Assembly: GCF_051014685.1 (NCBI RefSeq)
Contig: NW_027479518.1
Coordinates: forward strand, 43,302 to 107,301
DNA length: 64,000 nucleotides
Origin: Ptiloglossa arizonensis
Taxonomy: Eukaryota; Arthropoda; Insecta; Hymenoptera; Colletidae
Direction: 5' to 3'
A program made the position numbers and the translations under genes. This document shows positions 1 to 10,325 of this stretch, piece by piece. Under the pieces are notes generated by a model that had not been told where the DNA came from, made no database searches, and worked only from the letters and a program-made list of their open reading frames with translations. Numbering within the stretch: the first letter of the stretch is position 1; each line of letters starts with the position of its first letter.

Positions 1-192
1 TCTGAAAGTAGAAACTCGCTCGATTACAACGGTATGCGCACTTTTCCCCTAGGCTGTTCTAGTTATTCGTTTCGAGCATCAGAACTGCGAAAATTTTGAG
101 TTTCTCAAGCGTTTCTTACATCCAAACGGCTATATCTCGCGAGCGGATTGACCAATCCGCATGATTTCTGTTGCATCTGAAAGTAGAAACTC

Positions 193-209
193 GCCCGATT
201 ACAACGGTA
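193..209 (-). promoter_or_regulatory. CENP-B-box-like 17-bp motif (one per monomer, example)
   Basis: The plus strand reads GCCCGATTACAACGGTA; its complement is TACCGTTGTAATCGGGC. Against the mammalian CENP-B box consensus YTTCGTTGGAARCGGGA it matches 12 of 17 positions, including CGTTG, AA and CGGG. Of the nine core positions (nTTCGnnnnAnnCGGGn) seven match; the two T of TTCG are A and C here. The word recurs at monomer positions 18-34 in most copies. Exceptions include copies with CTCGATT, CCGAATACAAC or ACAAAGG. CENP-B boxes and box-like motifs are known in several centromeric satellites and bind CENP-B or pogo-derived proteins. Binding here is inference, and a chance resemblance is possible because the sequence was scanned on both strands. 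Confidence 0.4.
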
Positions 210-264
210 TGCGTACTTCTCCCCTAGGCCGTTCTAGTCATTCGTTTCGAGCATCAGAACTGCG

Positions 265-283
265 AAAATTTTGAGTTTCTCAA
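265..283. repeat. A4T4 tract plus short dyad in the conserved core (example)
   Basis: AAAATTTT at 265-272 is followed by TTGAGTTTCTCAA (271-283), which has 5-bp arms TTGAG and CTCAA around TTT. The combination sits in the most conserved segment of the monomer and recurs every 175 bp. A second A-tract (GCAAAATTTC, monomer 159-168) lies about 70 bp further on. A4T4 steps are known to curve DNA and can help position nucleosomes. Variants are few: TTTTCAG in one left-side class, GAATATTTTG in a right-side class, and GAGCAAATTT in another. Confidence 0.6.
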
Positions 284-1018
284 GCGTTTCTTACCTCCAA
301 ACTACCATATCTCGCGAACGGATTCACCAATCCGCAAAATTTCTGTTGCTTCTGAAAGTAGAAACTCGCCCGATTACAACGGTATGCGCATTTTTCCCCT
401 AGGCCGTTCTAGTTATTCGTTTCGAGCATCAGAACTGCGAAAATTTTGAGTTTCTCAAGCGTTTCTTACATCCAAACGGCCATATCTCGCGAACGGATTG
501 ACCATTCCGCATGATTTCTGCTGCATCTGAGAGTAGAAACTCGCCCGATTACAACGGTATGCGCACTTTTCCCCTAGGCCGTTCTAGTTATTCGTGTCGA
601 GCATCAGAACTGCGAAAATTTTGAGATTCTCAAGCGTTTCTTACCTCCAAACTACCATATCTCGCGAACGGATTCACCAATCCGCAAAATTTCTGTTGCT
701 TCTGAAAGTAGAAACTCGCCCGATTACAACGATATGCGCACTTTTCCACTATGCCGTTCTAGTTACTCGTTTCGAACATCAGAACTGCGAAAATTTTGAG
801 TTCCTCAAGCGTTTCTTATATCCAAACTGCCATATCTCGCGAACGGATTGACCAATCCGCAAAATTTCTGTTGCATCTGAAAGCAGAATCTAGCCCGATT
901 ACAACGGTATGCGTACTTTTCCCCTAGGCCGTTCTAGTTACTCGTTTCGAGCATCAGAACTGCGAAAATTTTCAGTTTCTCAAGCGTTTCTTATCTCCAA
1001 ACTGCCATATCTCGCGAA

Positions 1019-1034
1019 CGGATTGATCAATCCG
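1019..1034. repeat. 16-bp dyad, perfect palindrome in the GATC monomer class (example)
   Basis: CGGATTGATCAATCCG is its own reverse complement over all 16 bp and contains TGATCA. In the GACC class the same place reads CGGATTGACCAATCCG, with 7-bp arms around a 2-bp centre. In the CACC class it reads CGGATTCACCAATCCG, with 6-bp arms. The outer CGGATT and AATCCG arms are kept in nearly all of the roughly 366 monomers, while the centre switches between classes. Occasional copies break an arm (for example CCATTCCG in the left-side third-monomer class and CAATCAGC near 60,890). It could be a protein-binding site for a dimer, a cruciform former, or simply a class marker. Confidence 0.75.
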
Positions 1035-2100
1035 CAAAATTTCTGTTGCATCTGAAAGTAGAAACTCGCCCGATTACAACGGTATGCGCACTTTTCCCCT
1101 AGGCTGTTCTAGTTATTCGTTTCGAGCATCAGAACTGCGAAAATTTTGAGTTTCTCAAGCGTTTCTTACATCCAAACGGCTATATCTCGCGAGCGGATTG
1201 ACCAATCCGCATGATTTCTGTTGCATCTGAAAGTAGAAACTCGCCCGATTACAACGGTATGCGTACTTCTCCCCTAGGCCGTTCTAGTCATTCGTTTCGA
1301 GCATCAGAACTGCGAAAATTTTGAGTTTCTCAAGCGTTTCTTACCTCCAAACTACCATATCTCGCGAACGGATTCACCAATCCGCAAAATTTCTGTTGCT
1401 TCTGAAAGTAGAAACTCGCCCGATTACAACGGTATGCGCATTTTTCCCCTAGGCCGTTCTAGTTATTCGTTTCGAGCATCAGAACTGCGAAAATTTTGAG
1501 TTTCTCAAGCGTTTCTTACATCCAAACGGCCATATCTCGCGAACGGATTGACCATTCCGCATGATTTCTGCTGCATCTGAGAGTAGAAACTCGCCCGATT
1601 ACAACGGTATGCGCACTTTTCCCCTAGGCCGTTCTAGTTATTCGTGTCGAGCATCAGAACTGCGAAAATTTTGAGATTCTCAAGCGTTTCTTACCTCCAA
1701 ACTACCATATCTCGCGAACGGATTCACCAATCCGCAAAATTTCTGTTGCTTCTGAAAGTAGAAACTCGCCCGATTACAACGATATGCGCACTTTTCCACT
1801 ATGCCGTTCTAGTTACTCGTTTCGAACATCAGAACTGCGAAAATTTTGAGTTCCTCAAGCGTTTCTTATATCCAAACTGCCATATCTCGCGAACGGATTG
1901 ACCAATCCGCAAAATTTCTGTTGCATCTGAAAGCAGAAACTAGCCCGATTACAACGGTATGCGTACTTTTCCCCTAGGCCGTTCTAGTTACTCGTTTCGA
2001 GCATCAGAACTGCGAAAATTTTCAGTTTCTCAAGCGTTTCTTATCTCCAAACTGCCATATCTCGCGAACGGATTGATCAATCCGCAAAATTTCTGTTGCA

Positions 2101-4200
2101 TCTGAAAGTAGAAACTCGCCCGATTACAACGGTATGCGCACTTTTCCCCTAGGCTGTTCTAGTTATTCGTTTCGAGCATCAGAACTGCGAAAATTTTGAG
2201 TTTCTCAAGCGTTTCTTACATCCAAACGGCTATATCTCGCGAGCGGATTGACCAATCCGCATGATTTCTGTTGCATCTGAAAGTAGAAACTCGCCCGATT
2301 ACAACGGTATGCGTACTTCTCCCCTAGGCCGTTCTAGTTACTCGTTTCGAGCATCAGAACTGCGAAAATTTTCAGTTTCTCAAGCGTTTCTTATCTCCAA
2401 ACTGCCATATCTCGCGAACGGATTGATCAATCCGCAAAATTTCTGTTGCATCTGAAAGTAGAAACTCGCCCGATTACAACGGTATGCGCACTTTTCCACT
2501 ATGCCGTTCTAGTTACTCGTTTCGAACATCAGAACTGCGAAAATTTTGAGTTCCTCAAGCGTTTCTTATATCCAAACTGCCATATCTCGCGAACGGATTG
2601 ACCAATCCGCAAAATTTCTGTTGCATCTGAAAGCAGAATCTAGCCCGATTACAACGGTATGCGTACTTTTCCCCTAGGCCGTTCTAGTTACTCGTTTCGA
2701 GCATCAGAACTGCGAAAATTTTCAGTTTCTCAAGCGTTTCTTATCTCCAAACTGCCATATCTCGCGAACGGATTGATCAATCCGCAAAATTTCTGTTGCA
2801 TCTGAAAGTAGAAACTCGCCCGATTACAACGGTATGCGCACTTTTCCCCTAGGCTGTTCTAGTTATTCGTTTCGAGCATCAGAACTGCGAAAATTTTGAG
2901 TTTCTCAAGCGTTTCTTACATCCAAACGGCTATATCTCGCGAGCGGATTGACCAATCCGCATGATTTCTGTTGCATCTGAAAGTAGAAACTCGCCCGATT
3001 ACAACGGTATGCGTACTTCTCCCCTAGGCCGTTCTAGTCATTCGTTTCGAGCATCAGAACTGCGAAAATTTTGAGTTTCTCAAGCGTTTCTTACCTCCAA
3101 ACTACCATATCTCGCGAACGGATTCACCAATCCGCAAAATTTCTGTTGCTTCTGAAAGTAGAAACTCGCCCGATTACAACGGTATGCGCACTTTTCCCCT
3201 AGGCCGTTCTAGTTATTCGTTTCGAGCATCAGAACTGCGAAAATTTTGAGTTTCTCAAGCGTTTCTTACATCCAAACGGCCATATCTCGCGAACGGATTG
3301 ACCATTCCGCATGATTTCTGCTGCATCTGAGAGTAGAAACTCGCCCGATTACAACGGTATGCGCACTTTTCCCCTAGGCCGTTCTAGTTATTCGTGTCGA
3401 GCATCAGAACTGCGAAAATTTTGAGATTCTCAAGCGTTTCTTACCTCCAAACTACCATATCTCGCGAACGGATTCACCAATCCGCAAAATTTCTGTTGCT
3501 TCTGAAAGTAGAAACTCGCCCGATTACAACGATATGCGCACTTTTCCACTATGCCGTTCTAGTTACTCGTTTCGAACATCAGAACTGCGAAAATTTTGAG
3601 TTCCTCAAGCGTTTCTTATATCCAAACTGCCATATCTCGCGAACGGATTGACCAATCCGCAAAATTTCTGTTGCATCTGAAAGCAGAAACTAGCCCGATT
3701 ACAACGGTATGCGTACTTTTCCCCTAGGCCGTTCTAGTTACTCGTTTCGAGCATCAGAACTGCGAAAATTTTCAGTTTCTCAAGCGTTTCTTATCTCCAA
3801 ACTGCCATATCTCGCGAACGGATTGATCAATCCGCAAAATTTCTGTTGCATCTGAAAGTAGAAACTCGCCCGATTACAACGGTATGCGCACTTTTCCCCT
3901 AGGCTGTTCTAGTTATTCGTTTCGAGCATCAGAACTGCGAAAATTTTGAGTTTCTCAAGCGTTTCTTACATCCAAACGGCTATATCTCGCGAGCGGATTG
4001 ACCAATCCGCATGATTTCTGTTGCATCTGAAAGTAGAAACTCGCCCGATTACAACGGTATGCGTACTTCTCCACTAGGCTTTTCTAGTTACTCGTTTCGA
4101 GCATCAGAACTGCGAAAATTTTCAGTTTCTCAAGCGTTTCTTATCTCCAAACTGCCATATCTCGCGAACGGATTGATCAATCCGCAAAATTTCTGTTGCA
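2101..4200 (+). repeat. Rearranged copies of the 6-monomer HOR, including one full copy and two truncated ones
   Basis: A full copy occupies about 2801-3850. It is preceded by a truncated copy in which a type-2 monomer changes into type 6 near 2337, followed by type-5 and type-6 monomers (2451-2800). A second type-2/type-6 junction lies near 4073-4090. The resulting large-scale spacing is 1,750 bp (10 monomers): about 1051-2430 matches about 2801-4180. This is the pattern expected from unequal crossing-over between HOR copies. Confidence 0.8.
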
Positions 4201-7200
4201 TCTGAAAGTAGAAACTCGCCCGATTACAACGGTATGCGCACTTTTCCCCTAGGCTGTTCTAGTTATTCGTTTCGAGCATCAGAACTGCGAAAATTTTGAG
4301 TTTCTCAAGCGTTTCTTACATCCAAACGGCTATATCTCGCGAGCGGATTGGCCAATCCGCATGATTTCTGTTGCATCTGAAAGTAGAAACTCGCCCGATT
4401 ACAACGGTATGCGTACTTCTCCCCTAGGACGTTCTAGTCATTCGTTTCGAGCATCAGAACTGCGAAAATTTTGAGTTTCTCAAGCGTTTCTTACCTCCAA
4501 ACTACCATATCTCGCGAACGGATTCACCAATCCGCAAAATTTCTGTTGCTTCTGAAAGTAGAAACTCGCCCGATTACAACGGTATGCGCACTTTTCCCCT
4601 AGGCCGTTCTAGTTATTCGTTTCGAGCATCAGAACTGCGAAAATTTTGAGTTTCTCAAGCGTTTCTTACATCCAAACGGCCATATCTCGCGAACGGATTG
4701 ACCATTCCGCATGATTTCTGCTGCATCTGAGAGTAGAAACTCGCCCGATTACAACGGTATGCGAACTTTTCCCCTAGGCCGTTCTAGATACTCGTTTCGA
4801 GCATCAGAACTGCGAAAATTTTCAGTTTCTCAAGCGTTTCTTATCTCCAAACTGCCATATCTCGCGAACGGATTGATCAATCCGCAAAATTTCTGTTGCA
4901 TCTGAAAGTAGAAACTCGCCCGATTACAACGGTATGCTTACTTTTCCCCTAGGCTGTTCTAGTTATTCGTTTCGAGCATCAGAACTGCGAAAATTTTGAG
5001 TTTCTCAAGCGTTTCTTACATCCAAACGGCTATATCTCGCGAACGGATTGACCAATCCGCATGATTTCTGTTGCATCTGAAAGTAGAAACTCGCCCGATT
5101 ACAACGGTATACGTACTTCTCCCCTAGGCCGTTCTAGTCATTCGTTTCGAGCATCAGAACTGCGAAAATTTTGAGTTCCTCAAGCGTTTCTTACCTCCAA
5201 ACTACCATATCTCGCGAAAGGATTCACCAATCCGCAAAATTTCTGTTGCTTCTGAAAGTAGAAACTCGCCCGATTACAAGGGTATGCGCACTTTTCCCCT
5301 AGGCCGTTCTAGTTATTCGTTTCGAGGATCAGAACTGCGAAAATTTTGAGTTTCTCAAGCGTTTCTTACATCCAAACGGCCATATATCGCGAACGGATTG
5401 ACCATTCCGCATGATTTCTGCTGCATCTGAGAGTAGAAACTCGCCCGATTACAACGGTATGCGCACTTTTCCCCTAGGCCGTTCTAGTTATTCGTGTCGA
5501 GCATCAGAACTGCGAAAATTTTGAGTTTCTCAAGCGTTTCTTACCTCCAAACTACCATATCTCGCGAACGGATTCACCAATCCGCAAAATTTCTGTTGCT
5601 TCTGAAAGTAGAAACTCGCCCGATTACAACGGTATGCGTACTTCTCCCCTAGGCCGTTCTAGTCATTCGTTTCGAGCATCAGAACTGCGAAAATTTTGAG
5701 TTTCTCAAGCGTTTCTTACCTCCAAACTACCATATCTCGCGAAAGGATTCACCAATCCGCAAAGTTTCTGTTGCTTCTGAAAGTAGAAACTCGCCCGATT
5801 ACAACGGTATGCGCACTTTTCCCCTAGGCCGTTCTAGTTATTCGTTTCGAGGATCAGAACTGCGAAAATTTTGAGTTTCTCAAGTGTTTCTTACATCCAA
5901 ACGGCCATATCTCGCGAACGGATTGACCATTCCGCATGATTTCTGCTGCATCTGAGAGTAGAAACTCGCCCGATTACAACGGTATGCGCACTTTTCCCCT
6001 AGGCCGTTCTAGTTATTCGTGTCGAGCATCAGAACTGCGAAAATTTTGAGTTTCTCAAGCGTTTCTTACCTCCAAACTACCATATCTCGCGAACGGATTC
6101 ACCAATCCGCAAAATTTCTGTTCCTTCTGAAAGTAGAAACTCGCCCGATTACAACGGTATGCGTACTTCTCCCCTAGGCCGTTGTAGTCATTCGTTTCGA
6201 GCAACAGAACTGCGAAAATTTTGAGTTTCTCAAGCGTTTCTAACCTCCAAACTACCATATCTCGCGAGCGGATTCACCAATCCGCAAAATTTCTGTTGCA
6301 TCTGAAAGTAGAAACTCGCCCGATTACAACGGTAGGTGTAGTTTTCCCCTCGGCCGTTCTAGTTATTCGTTTCGAGCATCAGAACTGCGAAAATTTTGAG
6401 TTTCTCAAGCGTTTCTTACCTCCAAACTGCCATATCTCGCGAACGGATTGACCAATCCGCAAAATTTCTGTTGCATCTGAAAGTAGAAACTCGCCCGATT
6501 ACAACGGTATGTGTAGTTTTCCCCTAGGCCGTTCTAGTTATTCGTTTCGAGCATCAGAACTGAGCAAATTTTGAGTTTCTCAAGCGTTTCTTACCTCCAA
6601 ACTGCCATATCTCGCGAACGGATTGACCAATCCGCAAAATTTCTATTGCATCTGAAAGCAGAAACTCGTCCGATTACAACGGTATGCGTACTTTTCCCCT
6701 ATGCCGTTCTAGTTACTCGTTTCGAACATCAGAACTGCGAAAATTTTGAGTTTCTCAAGCGTTTCTTATTTCCAAACTGCCATTACTCGCGAACGGATTG
6801 ACCAATCCGCAAAATTTCTGTTGCATCTGAAAGTAGAAACTCGCCCGATTACAACGGTATGCGCACTTTTCCCCTAGGCTGTTCTAGTTATTCGTTTCGA
6901 GCATCAGAACTGCGAAAATTTTGAGTTTCTCAAGCGTTTCTTACATCCAAACGGCTATATCTCGCGAGCGGATTGGCCAATCCGCATGATTTCTGTTGCA
7001 TCTGAAAGTAGAAACTCGCCCGATTACAACGGTATGCGTACTTCTCCCCTAGGACGTTCTAGTCATTCGTTTCGAGCATCAGAACTGCGAAAATTTTGAG
7101 TTTCTCAAGCGTTTCTTACCTCCAAACTACCATATCTCGCGAACGGATTCACCAATCCGCAAAATTTCTGTTGCTTCTGAAAGTAGAAACTCGCCCGATT

Positions 7201-9450
7201 ACAACGGTATGCGCACTTTTCCCCTAGGCCGTTCTAGTTATTCGTTTCGAGCATCAGAACTGCGAAAATTTTGAGTTTCTCAAGCGTTTCTTACATCCAA
7301 ACGGCCATATCTCGCGAACGGATTGACCATTCCGCATGATTTCTGCTGCATCTGAGAGTAGAAACTCGCCCGATTACAACGGTATGCGAACTTTTCCCCT
7401 AGGCCGTTCTAGATACTCGTTTCGAGCATCAGAACTGCGAAAATTTTCAGTTTCTCAAGCGTTTCTTATCTCCAAACTGCCATATCTCGCGAACGGATTG
7501 ATCAATCCGCAAAATTTCTGTTGCATCTGAAAGTAGAAACTCGCCCGATTACAACGGTATGCTTACTTTTCCCCTAGGCTGTTCTAGTTATTCGTTTCGA
7601 GCATCAGAACTGCGAAAATTTTGAGTTTCTCAAGCGTTTCTTACATCCAAACGGCTATATCTCGCGAACGGATTGACCAATCCGCATGATTTCTGTTGCA
7701 TCTGAAAGTAGAAACTCGCCCGATTACAACGGTATACGTACTTCTCCCCTAGGCCGTTCTAGTCATTCGTTTCGAGCATCAGAACTGCGAAAATTTTGAG
7801 TTCCTCAAGCGTTTCTTACCTCCAAACTACCATATCTCGCGAAAGGATTCACCAATCCGCAAAATTTCTGTTGCATCTGAAAGTAGAAACTCGCCCGATT
7901 ACAAGGGTATGCGCACTTTTCCCCTAGGCCGTTCTAGTTATTCGTTTCGAGGATCAGAACTGCGAAAATTTTGAGTTTCTCAAGCGTTTCTTACATCCAA
8001 ACGGCCATATATCGCGAACGGATTGACCATTCCGCATGATTTCTGCTGCATCTGAGAGTAGAAACTCGCCCGATTACAACGGTATGCGCACTTTTCCCCT
8101 AGGCCGTTCTAGTTATTCGTGTCGAGCATCAGAACTGCGAAAATTTTGAGTTTCTCAAGCGTTTCTTACCTCCAAACTACCATATCTCGCGAACGGATTC
8201 ACCAATCCGCAAAATTTCTGTTGCTTCTGAAAGTAGAAACTCGCCCGATTACAACGGTATGCGTACTTCTCCCCTAGGCCGTTCTAGTCATTCGTTTCGA
8301 GCATCAGAACTGCGAAAATTTTGAGTTTCTCAAGCGTTTCTTACCTCCAAACTACCATATCTCGCGAAAGGATTCACCAATCCGCAAAATTTCTGTTGCT
8401 TCTGAAAGTAGAAACTCGCCCGATTACAACGGTATGCGCACTTTTCCCCTAGGCCGTTCTAGTTATTCGTTTCGAGGATCAGAACTGCGAAAATTTTGAG
8501 TTTCTCAAGCGTTTCTTACATCCAAACGGCCATATCTCGCGAACGGATTGACCATTCCGCATGATTTCTGCTGCATCTGAGAGTAGAAACTCGCCCGATT
8601 ACAACGGTATGCGCACTTTTCCCCTAGGCCGTTCTAGTTATTCGTGTCGAGCATCAGAACTGCGAAAATTTTGAGTTTCTCAAGCGTTTCTTACCTCCAA
8701 ACTACCATATCTCGCGAACGGATTCACCAATCCGCAAAATTTCTGTTCCTTCTGAAAGTAGAAACTCGCCCGATTACAACGGTATGCGTACTTCTCCCCT
8801 AGGCCGTTGTAGTCATTCGTTTCGAGCAACAGAACTGCGAAAATTTTGAGTTTCTCAAGCGTTTCTAACCTCCAAACTACCATATCTCGCGAGCGGATTC
8901 ACCAATCCGCAAAATTTCTGTTGCATCTGAAAGTAGAAACTCGCCCGATTACAACGGTAGGTGTAGTTTTCCCCTCGGCCGTTCTAGTTATTCGTTTCGA
9001 GCATCAGAACTGCGAAAATTTTGAGTTTCTCAAGCGTTTCTTACCTCCAAACTGCCATATCTCGCGAACGGATTGACCAATCCGCAAAATTTCTGTTGCA
9101 TCTGAAAGTAGAAACTCGCCCGATTACAACGGTATGTGTAGTTTTCCCCTAGGCCGTTCTAGTTATTCGTTTCGAGCATCAGAACTGAGCAAATTTTGAG
9201 TTTCTCAAGCGTTTCTTACCTCCAAACTGCCATATCTCGCGAACGGATTGACCAATCCGCAAAATTTCTATTGCATCTGAAAGCAGAAACTCGTCCGATT
9301 ACAACGGTATGCGTACTTTTCCCCTATGCCGTTCTAGTTACTCGTTTCGAGCATCAGAACAGCGAAAATTTTGAGTTTCTCAAGCGTTTCTTATTTCCAA
9401 ACTGCCATATCTCGCGAACGGATTGACCAATCCGCAAAATTTCTGTTGCA
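4201..9450 (+). repeat. 15-monomer higher-order repeat (2,625 bp), two tandem copies
   Basis: 4201-6825 and 6826-9450 match along nearly their whole length. Shared rare variants include GATTGGCCAATCC (near 4346 and 6971), TAGATACTCG (near 4788 and 7413), ACAAGGGTATG (near 5277 and 7902) and the ...CCCCTCGGCC variant (near 6350 and 8975). They diverge only near the end: 6740-6790 has TCGAACATC and CATTACTCGCG, whereas 9350-9415 has TCGAGCATC and CATATCTCGCG. Confidence 0.88.
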
Positions 9451-10325
9451 TCTGAAAGTAGAAACTCGCCCGATTACAACGGTATGCTTACTTTTCCCCT
9501 AGGCCGTTCTAGTTATTCGTGTCGAGCATCAGAACTGCGAAAATTTTGAGTTTCTCAAGCGTTTCTTACCTCCAAACTACCATATCTCGCGAACGGATTC
9601 ACCAATCCGCAAAATTTCTGTTCCTTCTGAAAGTAGAAACTCGCCCGATTACAACGGTATGCGTACTTCTCCCCTAGGCCGTTGTAGTCATTCGTTTCGA
9701 GCAACAGAACTGCGAAAATTTTGAGTTTCTCAAGCGTTTCTAACCTCCAAACTACCATATCTCGCGAGCGGATTCACCAATCCGCAAAATTTCTGTTGCA
9801 TCTGAAAGTAGAAACTCGCCCGATTACAACGGTAGGTGTAGTTTTCCCCTCGGCCGTTCTAGTTATTCGTTTCGAGCATCAGAACTGCGAAAATTTTGAG
9901 TTTCTCAAGCGTTTCTTACCTCCAAACTGCCATATCTCGCGAACGGATTGACCAATCCGCAAAATTTCTGTTGCATCTGAAAGTAGAAACTCGCCCGATT
10001 ACAACGGTATGTGTAGTTTTCCCCTAGGCCGTTCTAGTTATTCGTTTCGAGCATCAGAACTGAGCAAATTTTGAGTTTCTCAAGCGTTTCTTACCTCCAA
10101 ACTGCCATATCTCGCGAACGGATTGACCAATCCGCAAAATTTCTATTGCATCTGAAAGCAGAAACTCGTCCGATTACAACGGTATGCGTACTTTTCCCCT
10201 ATGCCGTTCTAGTTACTCGTTTCGAACATCAGAACTGCGAAAATTTTGAGTTTCTCAAGCGTTTCTTATTTCCAAACTGCCATTACTCGCGAACGGATTG
10301 ACCAATCCGCAAAATTTCTGTTGCA
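8576..10325 (+). repeat. 5-monomer (875 bp) tandem duplication
   Basis: 8576-9450 and 9451-10325 align at a spacing of 875 bp. Shared markers are TGTTCCTTCTG, GTTGTAGTCATT, GCAACAGAAC, GTTTCTAACC, GGTAGGTGTAG with CCCCTCGGCC, and GAGCAAATTT. Related copies lie at about 5951-6825 and 11551-12425. The first monomer of the second copy differs slightly (GCTTAC rather than GCGCAC), which marks the junction. Confidence 0.85.

Larger units (their letters stand above)
176..350 (+). repeat. Representative monomer (175 bp) used for position numbering
   Basis: This unit is numbered 1-175 from TCTGAAAGTA. Positions 18-34 hold a CENP-B-box-like motif (minus strand). Positions 31-70 are the most variable part, with alternatives such as GCGCAC, GCGTAC, GTGTAG, TTCGCAC and GCTTAC, then CCTAGG with C, T or G following. 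Positions 76-117 are nearly invariant and include A4T4 (90-97) and the dyad TTGAGTTTCTCAA (96-108). Positions 118-130 vary again (TTACCTCC, TTATCTCC, TTACATCC or TTATTTCC; then ACTACC, ACTGCC, ACGGC or ACTTCC). Positions 137-142 are TCGCGA and 144-159 are an inverted-repeat dyad. The monomer frame is arbitrary, because a circular permutation would describe the array equally well. Confidence 0.9.
1..2100 (+). repeat. 6-monomer higher-order repeat (1,050 bp), two full tandem copies
   Basis: Positions 1-1050 and 1051-2100 are almost identical; by eye I find differences at about positions 20 and 889. The six monomers are distinguishable. (1) GGCTGTTC, ACGGCTAT and GCATGATT. (2) GTACTTCTC and TCATTCG. 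(3) ACGGCCAT, then GACCATTCCG. (4) TCTGAGAGTA, GTGTCGAG and GAGATTCTC. (5) ACTATGCC, TCGAACATC and TTATATCC. (6) AGCAGAA, TTTTCAG and the GATC dyad. This order defines the HOR. Confidence 0.9.

Noticed and set aside
240..252. tRNA or Pol III B-box-like word (GTTTCGAGCAT)
   Set aside because: Only the TTCGA core matches the B-box. No A-box lies at a suitable distance and no cloverleaf or T-run terminator is apparent, so a tRNA-derived SINE origin is not supported.
245..267. TTTCG...CGAAA inverted repeat in the conserved core
   Set aside because: The stem is only 5 bp with a 13-bp loop, which is too weak to claim as a structure beyond chance in AT-rich sequence.
244..359. Possible ancient half-monomer duplication (TTTCGAGCATCAGAA versus TTTCTGTTGCATCTGAA)
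   Set aside because: The similarity covers about 15 bp, needs a gap, and does not extend into the flanks. The spacing (about 95 and 80 bp) does not divide the monomer evenly.
594..851. 85-codon open frame, repeated at 1644, 3394, 20,721, 22,821 and 24,046 with variants
   Set aside because: It is a satellite by-product spanning about one and a half monomers. It has no credible start context and no protein family resemblance, and the copies simply follow HOR spacing.
6055..6258. Minus-strand open frames of 63-67 codons (also at 8680, 9555, 11,655, 28,765, 38,040 and others)
   Set aside because: Same reason as the plus-strand frames: conserved DNA, not conserved protein. Synonymous and non-synonymous changes show no visible bias.
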